Assembly: GCA_905214265.1 (NCBI GenBank)
Contig: CAJMLQ010000004.1
Coordinates: forward strand, 1-52,128
Reading direction: 5' to 3'
DNA: 52,128 nt
Source of the DNA: an uncultured bacterium
Lineage (GTDB): Bacteria; Bacillota; Clostridia; Oscillospirales; Ruminococcaceae
Shown one piece after another: positions 33,043 to 41,213 of the stretch. The position numbers were made by a program, and so were the translations under genes. Below the pieces are notes generated by a model. It ran no database searches. It saw only the letters and a list, made by a program, of their open reading frames with translations, and was not told where the DNA came from. Numbering within the stretch: position 1 is the stretch's first letter; each line of letters begins with the position of its first letter.

Positions 33043-33090
33043 AAGGCAGCAGGCGGAAACCGGACAGCTGGTACCGCCTGCTGCCTTTTT
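33043..33090 (+). terminator. Terminator of radC-ridA
   Basis: AAGGCAGCAGGCGG pairs with CCGCCTGCTGCCTT, 14 base pairs, followed by TTTTT. A very clear rho-independent terminator. Confidence 0.88.
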
Positions 33091-33175
33091 GGGGAGGAAA
33101 AAGGAGAGATCATTGGAATTGGCCAAATACACAGAAATTTTGTTCGAATTTTTTTGGATTTGATGGCTCCAATGA

Positions 33176-33204
33176 TTGAAAACTCTGCGGAAATGTGGTA
33201 AACT
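33176..33204 (+). promoter_or_regulatory. Native uvrB promoter, now driving a truncated copy
   Basis: TTGAAA, 17 bases, TAAACT, 46 bases before the start of the broken 5' copy of uvrB. It supports the view that the upstream copy is the original chromosomal 5' end. Confidence 0.55.
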
Positions 33205-33250
33205 ATTGAAAGATGTTGCCAATCATTTGTTTGTGTGGAAAGGATTCAGT

Positions 33251-33532
33251 ATGGAGGAGAAGCGAAGCTTTCAGTTGGTGTCGCCGTATCAGCCCACGGG
33301 GGATCAGTCTGCGGCGATCCGAAGCCTGTCGGATGGGGTCCGAAAAGGGCTCCGGGAACAGACGCTGCTGGGTGTGACCGGCTCCGGCAAAACCTTTACG
33401 ATGGCGAATATCATCGCCAATGTTCAAAAGCCGACTCTGGTCCTGGCTCACAACAAGACCCTGGCGGCGCAGCTCTGCTCCGAGTTTCGGGAATTTTTTC
33501 CCCACAATACCGTGGAGTATTTCGTTTCCTAA
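33251..33532 (+). pseudogene. Truncated 5' copy of uvrB
   Basis: 93 codons from ATG (AAAGGA upstream) matching the N-terminus of UvrB: SPYQPTGDQSAAIRSL, the Walker A motif GVTGSGKT at residues 41-48, and LAHNKTLAAQLCSEFREFFP. It ends VEYFVS-stop exactly where UvrB continues YYDYYQPEAY. The last 171 bases align without gaps to the intact copy 1168 bases downstream with about 13 mismatches, most of them silent. Everything after TCCTA is unrelated AT-rich DNA. The fragment has Walker A but none of the other helicase motifs, so it cannot work as UvrB. Whether a 93-residue peptide is made is unknown; promoter and ribosome binding site are intact. Confidence 0.85.
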
Positions 33533-33601
33533 CATAAGAAAATGCCCAAAAATCTAGTATTTATATAGGCTTTTGGCACAACTTAACACAAAATAGCACA
33601 C

Positions 33602-33650
33602 CCTAAATCCGTATAATTCAAGTAGAATTGTGACCTAAATTCGTGTAATT
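33602..33650. repeat. Pair of 17-base direct repeats
   Basis: CCTAAATCCGTATAATT (33602-33618) and CCTAAATTCGTGTAATT (33634-33650) match at 15 of 17 positions, with starts 32 bases apart, i.e. about three helical turns on the same face. Just upstream TGCCCAAAA and TTTTGGCA (about 33543-33578) form an imperfect inverted pair. Regularly spaced repeats at the edge of an insert resemble recombinase arm sites; operator repeats for yitT are an alternative. Confidence 0.4.
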
Positions 33651-33703
33651 GCATTTTAACCTTGAACATTATGCTTTTTCACGCTTGAATGGGAGATGCA
33701 TAT

Positions 33704-34342
33704 ATGAAAAAATTTGACTCACAAAAAATAGTGCTATTAACACGAGAATATTTTCTCATTGTTATAGGAAGCGTGTTATATGCTATTAGTACGGTTTTAT
33801 TCATTTTTCCAAATACACTCTTGCTTGGCGGAACAAGCGGTATTTCAGTGATTTTGGAAACGTTTTTGCCTTTTTCTCCGGGTACGATTTTAATGGTAAT
33901 AAATTTTTCGCTTATTGTATTAGCTTTTGTTGTGCTTGGAAAAAATATGGCGACGAAAACCTTAATCGGCTCTTTATGCACCACGGTTTTTATCGGAGTT
34001 TTTGAAAAGCTTTTTTCTTTTAAGCAGGTTGTTATTTCAAATCCATACCTTTCGGCTTTGGTTGGCGCCGCTATTATTGCCGTTGCCAGCGGAATTATGT
34101 TCTCTGTTGATTCTAGTTCAGGTGGCACTGATATTATTGCTCTAATTATCAAGAAGTATTTTAACGTTAATATTGGCAGGGCGCTTCTTATTACGGATAT
34201 TTTAATTGTGTTGATTGGCGGCGCTTTATCCGGAATTACAATTTTAATCAGTTCCTTTATCGGCTTGCTTGTAAAGACTTTTGGAATTGATTTGATTATA
34301 TCTGGAATAAAAAAGTATAATTTAAGAAATCAAAGAAACTAA
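33704..34342 (+). CDS. YitT family membrane protein, short form
   Basis: 212 residues. Integral membrane protein of the YitT/DUF161 type with about five or six helices. Family segments are FIFPNTLLLGGTSGISVIL near residue 35 and VDSSSGGTDIIALIIKKYF near 140. Most YitT proteins are about 280 residues with a C-terminal DUF2179 domain; this one ends after the membrane part. Function of the family is not known. The start is the ATG with GGGAGATG 8 bases upstream. Codons strongly favour A/T at the third position, unlike both flanking genes, which points to transfer. It is the only gene in the insert within the uvrB locus. Confidence 0.8.
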   Translation: MKKFDSQKIVLLTREYFLIVIGSVLYAISTVLFIFPNTLLLGGTSGISVILETFLPFSPGTILMVINFSLIVLAFVVLGKNMATKTLIGSLCTTVFIGVFEKLFSFKQVVISNPYLSALVGAAIIAVASGIMFSVDSSSGGTDIIALIIKKYFNVNIGRALLITDILIVLIGGALSGITILISSFIGLLVKTFGIDLIISGIKKYNLRNQRN

Positions 34343-34424
34343 TTGCTATAAACTATCAAAAAATCTTCTGCAATAGATTTTTAAAAACTAATCGTAAACA
34401 ATTAATATGGGAAGGAGTGAGAAC

Positions 34425-36413
34425 ATGGCGGATAGGTTTGTTTTACATTCAAAATATAAGCCTACCGGAGACCAGCCCCAAGCCATCCGGAGCCTGACAG
34501 AGGGCGTGGAAAAAGGCTTCCGGGAGCAGACCCTGCTGGGTGTGACCGGTTCCGGCAAAACCTTTACGATGGCGAATATCATTGCCAACGTTCAAAAGCC
34601 GACCCTGGTCCTGGCTCACAACAAGACCCTGGCGGCCCAGCTCTGCTCTGAGTTTCGGGAATTTTTTCCCAACAACGCAGTGGAGTATTTTGTATCCTAC
34701 TACGACTACTATCAGCCGGAGGCGTACATTCCGGGGACGGACACCTACATTGAAAAGGATTCTGCCATCAACGACGAGATCGACAAGCTGCGGCACTCGG
34801 CTACCTGCGCCCTGGGAGAGCGGAACGACGTCATCATTGTGGCCAGTGTCAGCTGCATCTATTCATTGGGCGCACCGGAGGACTATCGGAGCATGGTTGT
34901 CTCTCTGCGGCCGGGGATGCGGATGGAGCGGGACGAGCTGCTCCACCAGCTAGTGGATCGACAGTACGATCGCAATGACATCAACTTCGTCCGGGGAAAG
35001 TTCCGGGTCCGGGGAGACGTGGTGGAGATCTTTCCCGCAGGCAGCGGGGAGATCGCTGTCCGAGTGGAGTTTTTCGGGGACGAGATCGACCGGATCTCTG
35101 AGATCAACCCTCTGACCGGAGCAGTCCAGGCCGTGATGAGTCATGTGATGATCTATCCGGCGTCCCACTTTATCACGCCGCCTGGCAAGCTCCATGCGGC
35201 TGTGGAGGAGATTGAGGCGGAGCTGGAGGAACGGATCAAGTATTTTCGGGACCGGGACATGCTGCTGGAGGCCCAGCGCATCGAGCAGCGGACCCGGTAC
35301 GACATGGAGATGCTGGAGGAGATCGGCTTCTGCAAGGGCATCGAGAACTACTCCCGCATCCTCTCCGGCCGGGCGCCGGGGAGCACGCCGTACACCCTTC
35401 TCGACCACTTCCCCAAGGACTATCTGCTGTTTATCGACGAGTCTCATGTGACAGTGCCCCAGGTCCGGGGGATGTATTTCGGCGACCGGGGGCGGAAGCA
35501 GACCCTGGTGGACTACGGATTCCGGCTGCCGTCGGCTTTTGACAACCGGCCGCTGAACTTTGAGGAGTTCAACGGCAAACTGAACCAGGTGATCTATGTC
35601 TCCGCGACTCCGGCCCAGTATGAGCGAGAGCGGAGCGCCAATATCGCGGAGCAGGTCATCCGGCCTACCGGTCTGGTGGATCCGGAAGTGGTGGTCAAGC
35701 CGGTGGAGGGGCAGATCGAGGATCTGCTCAGCGAGATCAACGAGCGAACGGAAAAGAAGGAACGGGTGCTGGTTACCACTTTGACCAAGAAGATGGCGGA
35801 GGACCTGACCGACTATCTCAAGGGAATGGGGGTCAAAGTCCGGTACATGCATCACGACATTGACACCATGGAGCGGATGGAGATCATCCGCGATCTGCGG
35901 CTGGGAGTTTTCGATGTGCTGGTGGGCATCAACCTCCTGCGGGAGGGGTTGGATATCCCCGAGGTGAGCCTAGTGGCCATCCTCGACGCGGATAAGGAGG
36001 GCTTTCTCCGGTCGGAGACCTCCCTGATCCAGACCATCGGCCGCGCCGCCCGGAACGCCGGGGGGCAGGTCATCATGTACGCTGACAGCGTCACCGACTC
36101 TATGGAACGGGCGCTCCGGGAGACCAACCGGCGGCGGGAGATCCAAATGGCCTACAACGCGGAGCACGGGATCGTGCCCAAGACCATCGTCAAGTCGGTG
36201 GCGGAGATCATTGAGATCTCCGCTAAGGACACCATCGACAAGAAGGGCAAGCGGCTCTCCCGGATGGAGAAGGAGCGGCTCATCAAGGCATACACCGCCG
36301 AGATGAAGGAGGCGGCAAAGCTGCTGGAATTCGAGCAGGCCGCGTTCCTTCGGGACAAGATCAAGAAGCTCCAGGACGAACTGGACGGAAAGCGGCCGGA
36401 GAAGAAACCGTAA
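34425..36413 (+). CDS. uvrB: Excinuclease ABC subunit B, apparently restored chimera
   Basis: 662 residues, full family length. Nucleotide-excision repair helicase-like subunit that receives damage from UvrA and positions UvrC. Seen are Walker A GVTGSGKT at 39-46, the damage-probing beta-hairpin YYDYYQPEAYIPGTDTYIEK from residue 92, motif II LLFIDESHV, motif VI QTIGRAARNAGG, and the C-terminal UVR domain MKEAAKLLEFEQAAFLRDKI that binds UvrC. GGAAGGAG lies 7 bases before the ATG. The first 91 codons probably came with the upstream insert and differ from the native broken copy mainly at silent sites and at the extreme N-terminus. No strong promoter is evident just upstream, so transcription may come from within the insert. 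Confidence 0.95.
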   Translation: MADRFVLHSKYKPTGDQPQAIRSLTEGVEKGFREQTLLGVTGSGKTFTMANIIANVQKPTLVLAHNKTLAAQLCSEFREFFPNNAVEYFVSYYDYYQPEAYIPGTDTYIEKDSAINDEIDKLRHSATCALGERNDVIIVASVSCIYSLGAPEDYRSMVVSLRPGMRMERDELLHQLVDRQYDRNDINFVRGKFRVRGDVVEIFPAGSGEIAVRVEFFGDEIDRISEINPLTGAVQAVMSHVMIYPASHFITPPGKLHAAVEEIEAELEERIKYFRDRDMLLEAQRIEQRTRYDMEMLEEIGFCKGIENYSRILSGRAPGSTPYTLLDHFPKDYLLFIDESHVTVPQVRGMYFGDRGRKQTLVDYGFRLPSAFDNRPLNFEEFNGKLNQVIYVSATPAQYERERSANIAEQVIRPTGLVDPEVVVKPVEGQIEDLLSEINERTEKKERVLVTTLTKKMAEDLTDYLKGMGVKVRYMHHDIDTMERMEIIRDLRLGVFDVLVGINLLREGLDIPEVSLVAILDADKEGFLRSETSLIQTIGRAARNAGGQVIMYADSVTDSMERALRETNRRREIQMAYNAEHGIVPKTIVKSVAEIIEISAKDTIDKKGKRLSRMEKERLIKAYTAEMKEAAKLLEFEQAAFLRDKIKKLQDELDGKRPEKKP

Positions 36414-36430
36414 AGGGCAGGAGGACTCGG

Positions 36431-37237
36431 ATGGGTGAAGAGGCGCAGTGCGTGTTTTTCCCGCTGAACAGCCGGAAGGACTACCGGTACGCGGTGATCC
36501 TGGCCCGGATGGGCAGGGCGCTTTTGTGGTGCCGGCAGAAGGGGAAGAAAACCTGGGAGCTCCCCGGCGGGCATATCGAGGCGGAGGAGACGCCCCTTGA
36601 TGCCGCCAAGCGGGAGCTGTTTGAGGAGACCGGCGCGGCGGAATTCTCCATCCGGCCGGTGTTCGACTATGCCTCCGGTGGGGCGGCCGGGGTGGTTTAT
36701 CTGGCGGAGGTGCAGAAGCTGGGACCTCTGCCGGAAAGCGAGATGGAGGAGGTCCGTGCAGCGGGGGAGATCCTCGGCGTGTGGAGCTGGCCTGCCATCC
36801 AGCCGGAGATCCTTCGTCATTATCGGGAACTCTTCGAAGGGGAAAAGCCAGAATTTCTCTATCACGGAAGTCCGGAACGGGTCAGCCGGCTGGACCCTCG
36901 GCCCGCCTGCGGGCTACCGGAGGAAAACGGGGCGGAAACGGCGGTCTATGCCTATGAGACGCCGGAAGCCTGTGCACCCTTTGCGCTCCGGTATCTCCCG
37001 GATGAACGGGGGAGGCTGTCCATTTGGATCGACGACTGCACTCATCGGGTTAAGGTGTCTGCGGGGCGGGTAGACTGGAGCAGGGGCGGCTGGATATACC
37101 GGCTGCCCGCGGATCCCTTTGTCCGGCTGGATGAGAAGCAGTGGGTTTCTTACGAGCCGGTGGAGCCGCTGGAGGTCATTCCGGTAAGAGGGGAGGACTG
37201 GCGGAAGATGGTGGAGGAAACGGAGGGAAAAGGGTGA
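36431..37237 (+). CDS. Nudix hydrolase fused to a C-terminal domain of unknown role
   Basis: 268 residues. Residues about 15-135 are a Nudix domain with the full box GGHIEAEETPLDAAKRELFEETGA at about 45-68 (GX5EX7REUXEEXGU), so a nucleoside-diphosphate-linked substrate is likely. Residues about 142-260 form a second domain that opens EFLYHGSPERVSRLDPRP and continues ETAVYAYETPEACAPFAL. The YHGS start, the L-x-P turn and the VYAYETPEAC strand are reminiscent of small ADP-ribosyltransferase-fold domains (Arr/KptA-like); this assignment is an inference from pattern only. It starts 18 bases after uvrB with GGAGGA and is probably co-transcribed with it. Confidence 0.8.
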   Translation: MGEEAQCVFFPLNSRKDYRYAVILARMGRALLWCRQKGKKTWELPGGHIEAEETPLDAAKRELFEETGAAEFSIRPVFDYASGGAAGVVYLAEVQKLGPLPESEMEEVRAAGEILGVWSWPAIQPEILRHYRELFEGEKPEFLYHGSPERVSRLDPRPACGLPEENGAETAVYAYETPEACAPFALRYLPDERGRLSIWIDDCTHRVKVSAGRVDWSRGGWIYRLPADPFVRLDEKQWVSYEPVEPLEVIPVRGEDWRKMVEETEGKG

Positions 37238-37380
37238 TCCTTCAGGAACTGGACGGGGTCCTCTGCCGCCTGACGGAGCCTTTCGATTTGGGCTTTCCGG
37301 CGGAATAGGGGCGGATTTTCCGAGTGTTTGACGATAGGATCCCGGGAACCTGTGCTTCGGGACAGACCGGAGAATATGGT
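37234..37380 (+). pseudogene. Remnant of a kinase-like gene
   Basis: A GTG overlapping the Nudix stop opens MILQELDGVLCRLTEPFDLG, then hits TAG after 24 codons; the same frame goes on GRIFRVFDDRIPGTCASG. This layout matches my recollection of the start of small clostridial Ser/Thr-kinase-like or phosphotransferase-like proteins (EPFDFSxLxKYGxVFRVFDxQDSGN). The body of the gene is missing; a GNAT gene follows. It has one nonsense codon and is severely 3'-truncated. Confidence 0.4.
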
Positions 37381-37439
37381 GTTTTACACGGCCTTGCCGG
37401 GGAGGACCGGCCGGACAGAATCGACAAGGAGAATAGAAG

Positions 37440-38252
37440 ATGACAGAAGCAGCATTTGAAACGATACGGGAAGGGCTGGGGCGTTTTGCCTTTACTTCCC
37501 TGACATATACAGAATATGGAGAGATTCAGGATGCAGCGGAGATCCCGGCGGCAGACGCTGTTTTGTTGACGGTGGAGGATCCGGATCGGGAAAACACGGT
37601 GAAGCTCTTTTGGGCGGCGGACTCGCCGGAACCGCTTTTGCGAGTCGCTTCGGGGATTTCCCGGGCAATATACACCGAATTCGTACCTGACAGCTTTGTG
37701 GAGCCCCTTGCTGGGGCCGGATTTGAGCCGGAAAGCCTTTTTCAGGACTATTTCCGGAGAAATCTGGACGGCGTACCGGAAACGCTGCCGAAGGGCACTG
37801 AGTTTTTGGAAATGGAGAACGCGGAGGAGGCCTCGGCGCTGACCATGGAGTGCCGCTGGCGATCTAGGGGGTTCCACGGTGAAACCCCGGCGTTTTTCCG
37901 GGAATGGCTGGCGGAGCCGGAGAACGCAGTCCTCGGGTTGCGGGACGAGGGAAGGCTGGCAGGGATTATCTGCCTGTCCACTTATGGGAGCCGTCGGGGG
38001 AGGATGCTCTGGCTGCGGGAAATCGCAGTACGGCCGGCTTTCCAGAACCGGGGATACGGCCAGAAGCTGATCGAGGCGGGCTTCCGCTGGGGAAAAGACC
38101 GGGGGGCTGTCCGGGCCTTTCTGGCGGCGGACGCCCTTAACGCCGCGGCCATCCACTTATACGAAAGCTGCGGCTTTGTCCTGGACGGGGAGAGCGGTCA
38201 GCGCAACATGCTCCGTCCGGAAAAGGAGAATTTTTCATATGGCAATGGATAA
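37440..38252 (+). CDS. GNAT family N-acetyltransferase
   Basis: 270 residues. The C-terminal half is a GNAT domain: MLWLREIAVRPAFQNRGYGQKLI with the acetyl-CoA loop QNRGYG at about residues 203-208, then LAADALNAAAIHLYESCGF. The N-terminal about 120 residues do not show a second clear GNAT motif but may be a decayed GNAT copy, as is common in this size class. The substrate is unknown. AAGGAGAAT lies upstream of the ATG, and the 3' end overlaps the uvrA start by 14 bases. Confidence 0.82.
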   Translation: MTEAAFETIREGLGRFAFTSLTYTEYGEIQDAAEIPAADAVLLTVEDPDRENTVKLFWAADSPEPLLRVASGISRAIYTEFVPDSFVEPLAGAGFEPESLFQDYFRRNLDGVPETLPKGTEFLEMENAEEASALTMECRWRSRGFHGETPAFFREWLAEPENAVLGLRDEGRLAGIICLSTYGSRRGRMLWLREIAVRPAFQNRGYGQKLIEAGFRWGKDRGAVRAFLAADALNAAAIHLYESCGFVLDGESGQRNMLRPEKENFSYGNG

Positions 38253-41067
38253 ACTCGTGGTCAAAGGGGCCAGGGAGCACAATTTAAAGAATGTGGACGT
38301 GACCATCCCCCGGGACAAGCTGGTGGTGTTTACGGGGCTGTCCGGGTCGGGGAAGTCCTCCCTGGCCTTTGATACCATTTATGCCGACGGGCAGCGGAGG
38401 TATGTGGAGAGCCTTTCCTCCTATGCGCGGATGTTCCTGGGGCAGATGGAGAAGCCCGACGTAGACTCCATCGAGGGACTGTCGCCGGCCATCTCCATCG
38501 ACCAGAAGACCACCTCCAAGAACCCTCGTTCCACGGTGGGGACGGTGACGGAGATTTACGACTATCTGCGGCTGCTGTACGCCCGCATCGGCGTGCCCCA
38601 CTGTCCCGTCTGCGGGCGGGAGATCAAGCAGCAGACGGTGGACCAGATCGTCGATCAGATCCTCGCTCTGCCGGAGCGGACCCGGGTGCAGATTCTGGCG
38701 CCGGTGGTCCGGGGGCGCAAGGGCGAACACGTCAAGGAGTTCGAAAACGCCCGGAAAAGCGGCTTTGTCCGGGTCCGGGCTGATGGGATCCTTTATGACC
38801 TCTCCGAGGAGATCAAGCTGGAGAAGAACAAAAAGCACAATATCGAGATCGTGGTGGACCGTCTGGCAGTCAGCGATTCCATTAAATCCAGGCTCACCGA
38901 CTCCCTGGAGACGGCGCTGCGCCTGTCTGGGGGGCTGGTCATCGCCGACGTGACAGACGGGGAGGAGATGGTCTTTTCCCAGAACTACGCCTGCCCGGAA
39001 CACGGGATTTCCATCGGTGAGTTGGAGCCGCGGATGTTCTCCTTCAACAACCCCATGGGGGCCTGCCCCACCTGCACCGGGCTGGGAACGTTTATGAAGG
39101 TGGATCCAGACATGGTGATTCCAAATAAGAACCTCTCCATCCGGGGCGGGGCCGTTAAGGCCAGCGGATGGTATATCGGGGACAGCGGCACCATTGCTCA
39201 GATGTACTACGAGGCGCTTGCCAAGCATTATGGTTTTTCCCTGGACACGCCGGTGAAGGAACTGACAAAAAAGCAGCTGGACGCGGTGCTGTACGGCACC
39301 AAGGGAGAGCGGCTCCACATGGTGCGGAAGAACGAATATGGCACCGGGACCTATGAAACGGAGTTCGAGGGGATCGTCAACAACCTGGAGCGGCGGTTCC
39401 GGGAGACCCAGTCCAGCTATGTCCGGGACGAGATTACCCAGGTTATGAGCGCGGTGCCCTGTCCGGATTGCCACGGGGAGCGGCTGAAGGCGGAGTATCT
39501 GGCAGTGACCGTCGGGGGGAAGAACATCAGCGAGTTCTGCCGGATGTCCGTGACCGACGCGCTGCGGTTCGTAGAGGAGTTGGCTCTTTCGGAGCGGGAG
39601 GCCATGATCGGGGCGCAGATCCTGAAGGAAATCAAGGCCCGGCTGGGCTTTTTGCAGAGCGTGGGGCTGGAGTACCTAACCCTTTCCCGGGCGTCGGCCA
39701 CCCTTTCCGGCGGCGAGAGCCAGCGCATCCGGCTGGCGACCCAGATTGGCTCCAGCCTGGTGGGGGTGCTGTACATTCTGGACGAACCCAGCATCGGGCT
39801 GCATCAGCGGGACAACGACAAGCTGCTGGCGACGCTGCAGCGGCTGCGGGACATCGGCAACACGCTGATCGTGGTGGAGCACGACGAGGATACCATGCGG
39901 GCGGCAGACTACATTGTGGACGTGGGGCCCGGAGCTGGGATCCACGGGGGCGAGATCGTCTGCGCGGGAACGCCGGAGGAGATCATGGCCTGCAAGGAAT
40001 CCGTGACGGGGCAGTATCTGTCCGGCGCGCGGAAGGTGCCGGTCCCGGAGGTACGAAGGAAAGGAAACGGTGGGTTCCTGACGGTCTGCGGGGCCCGGGA
40101 GAATAATCTCAAAAGCATAGACGTCCGGATCCCGCTGGGGACTTTTACCTGTGTGTCCGGTGTGTCCGGCTCCGGGAAATCTTCCCTGGTCAACGAGATC
40201 CTCTATAAGACCCTGGCCATGGAACTCAACGGATCTAAGCAGAAGCCTGGAGCCTGCGATGGCATCGACGGCATGGAGCTGCTGGACAAGGTCATCGACA
40301 TCGATCAGTCGCCCATTGGGCGCACGCCGCGGTCCAATCCGGCTACCTATACCGGCGTTTTTACCGACATCCGGGAGCTGTTCGCCCAGACCGCAGACGC
40401 CAAGATGCGGGGCTACGGCAGCGGGCGGTTTTCTTTCAACGTCCGCGGCGGGCGCTGCGAGGCCTGTGAGGGCGACGGCATCCTCAAAATCGAGATGCAC
40501 TTCCTGCCCGACGTTTTCGTGCCCTGTGAGGTCTGCAAGGGGCGGCGCTACAACCGGGAGACGCTGGAGGTCAAGTATAAGGGCAAGAGTATTTATGACG
40601 TGCTGGAAATGACGGTGGAAGAGGCGATGGGCTTTTTTGACAGTCTGCCGAGGATCCAGCGGAAAATTGCCACACTGTTTGAGGTGGGGCTGGGGTATAT
40701 CAAGCTGGGGCAGCCGGCGACCACCCTTTCCGGCGGCGAGGCCCAGCGGGTCAAGCTGGCCACCGAGCTTTCCAAGCGCAGCACTGGCAAGACCATCTAT
40801 ATTCTGGACGAGCCCACCACCGGGCTGCACACCTATGATGTGCAAAAGCTCATCGAGGTTCTGCAGAAGCTGGTGGATGCCGGGAACACGGTGGTTGTCA
40901 TCGAGCACAACTTGGACGTGCTGAAAACCGCCGACTGGATCATCGATCTGGGGCCGGAAGGCGGAGATCGGGGCGGCACCGTGGTCGCAGAAGGTACGCC
41001 GGAAGAGCTAGTGAAGGTTTCCAAAAGCTACACCGGACAATATCTGCGGCCGCTGTTGGAGAGATAG
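38239..41067 (+). CDS. uvrA: Excinuclease ABC subunit A
   Basis: 942 residues, full length. Damage-recognising ATPase dimer of nucleotide-excision repair. Two ABC ATPase units: first Walker A GLSGSGKSSLAF near residue 34 with LSGGESQRIRLATQIG; second Walker A GVSGSGKSSLVN near residue 640 with LSGGEAQRVKLATELS and ILDEPTTGLHTYD. Zinc modules are visible as CPVCGREI, CPEHG...CPTCTGLG, and CEACEGDG...CEVCKGRR. The opening KLVVKGAREHNLKNVDVTIP is invariant in the family. The start MAMDKLVV is used with AAGGAG 11 bases upstream. It lies close to uvrB, with only accessory genes between them. Confidence 0.97.
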   Translation: MAMDKLVVKGAREHNLKNVDVTIPRDKLVVFTGLSGSGKSSLAFDTIYADGQRRYVESLSSYARMFLGQMEKPDVDSIEGLSPAISIDQKTTSKNPRSTVGTVTEIYDYLRLLYARIGVPHCPVCGREIKQQTVDQIVDQILALPERTRVQILAPVVRGRKGEHVKEFENARKSGFVRVRADGILYDLSEEIKLEKNKKHNIEIVVDRLAVSDSIKSRLTDSLETALRLSGGLVIADVTDGEEMVFSQNYACPEHGISIGELEPRMFSFNNPMGACPTCTGLGTFMKVDPDMVIPNKNLSIRGGAVKASGWYIGDSGTIAQMYYEALAKHYGFSLDTPVKELTKKQLDAVLYGTKGERLHMVRKNEYGTGTYETEFEGIVNNLERRFRETQSSYVRDEITQVMSAVPCPDCHGERLKAEYLAVTVGGKNISEFCRMSVTDALRFVEELALSEREAMIGAQILKEIKARLGFLQSVGLEYLTLSRASATLSGGESQRIRLATQIGSSLVGVLYILDEPSIGLHQRDNDKLLATLQRLRDIGNTLIVVEHDEDTMRAADYIVDVGPGAGIHGGEIVCAGTPEEIMACKESVTGQYLSGARKVPVPEVRRKGNGGFLTVCGARENNLKSIDVRIPLGTFTCVSGVSGSGKSSLVNEILYKTLAMELNGSKQKPGACDGIDGMELLDKVIDIDQSPIGRTPRSNPATYTGVFTDIRELFAQTADAKMRGYGSGRFSFNVRGGRCEACEGDGILKIEMHFLPDVFVPCEVCKGRRYNRETLEVKYKGKSIYDVLEMTVEEAMGFFDSLPRIQRKIATLFEVGLGYIKLGQPATTLSGGEAQRVKLATELSKRSTGKTIYILDEPTTGLHTYDVQKLIEVLQKLVDAGNTVVVIEHNLDVLKTADWIIDLGPEGGDRGGTVVAEGTPEELVKVSKSYTGQYLRPLLER

Positions 41068-41137
41068 CGTATAATTTTCGTGGTTCCGGCGATACTAAAA
41101 TCAGATGGAAAATATTAGAATTATTTTAAATTTTCCG

Positions 41138-41166
41138 TTGACAAAACCACAGGGGCATGGTATACT
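41138..41166 (+). promoter_or_regulatory. Promoter of rubredoxin gene
   Basis: TTGACA, 17 bases, TATACT: a near-perfect sigma-A promoter, 47 bases before the ATG. High expression is likely. Confidence 0.8.
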
Positions 41167-41213
41167 GAAAACAGGATCTAAACCGATGGAAATGATGAAA
41201 GGAGCGCTTATTT

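Larger units (their letters stand above)
33532..34699 (+). mobile_element. Inserted segment: AT-rich yitT DNA plus replacement 5' end of uvrB
   Basis: The segment between the two TCCTA junctions carries about 170 bases of non-coding AT-rich DNA, a yitT-like gene and a second 5' end of uvrB (start codon plus 91 codons) that joins in frame to the remaining uvrB. The non-coding part and yitT are far richer in A+T than both flanks. The layout (broken native 5' end, foreign cargo, new 5' end restoring the target gene) is like that of integrative elements such as SXT, which enters the 5' end of prfC and supplies a substitute. No integrase or transposase gene is present, so it would be a remnant or a passenger, or the result of recombination through conserved uvrB sequence. 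Confidence 0.45.

Noticed and set aside
33533..33703. Group I or II intron or intein explanation for the uvrB split
   Set aside because: The downstream uvrB has its own start codon and the 5' segment is duplicated; no reverse transcriptase, homing nuclease or intron core is present.
39676..40908. 410-codon minus-strand frame inside uvrA
   Set aside because: Mirror frame of the conserved UvrA ATPase region; no start signals and no protein-like character. The same applies to long mirror frames opposite uvrB, the flavodiiron, GH125 and gerA genes.
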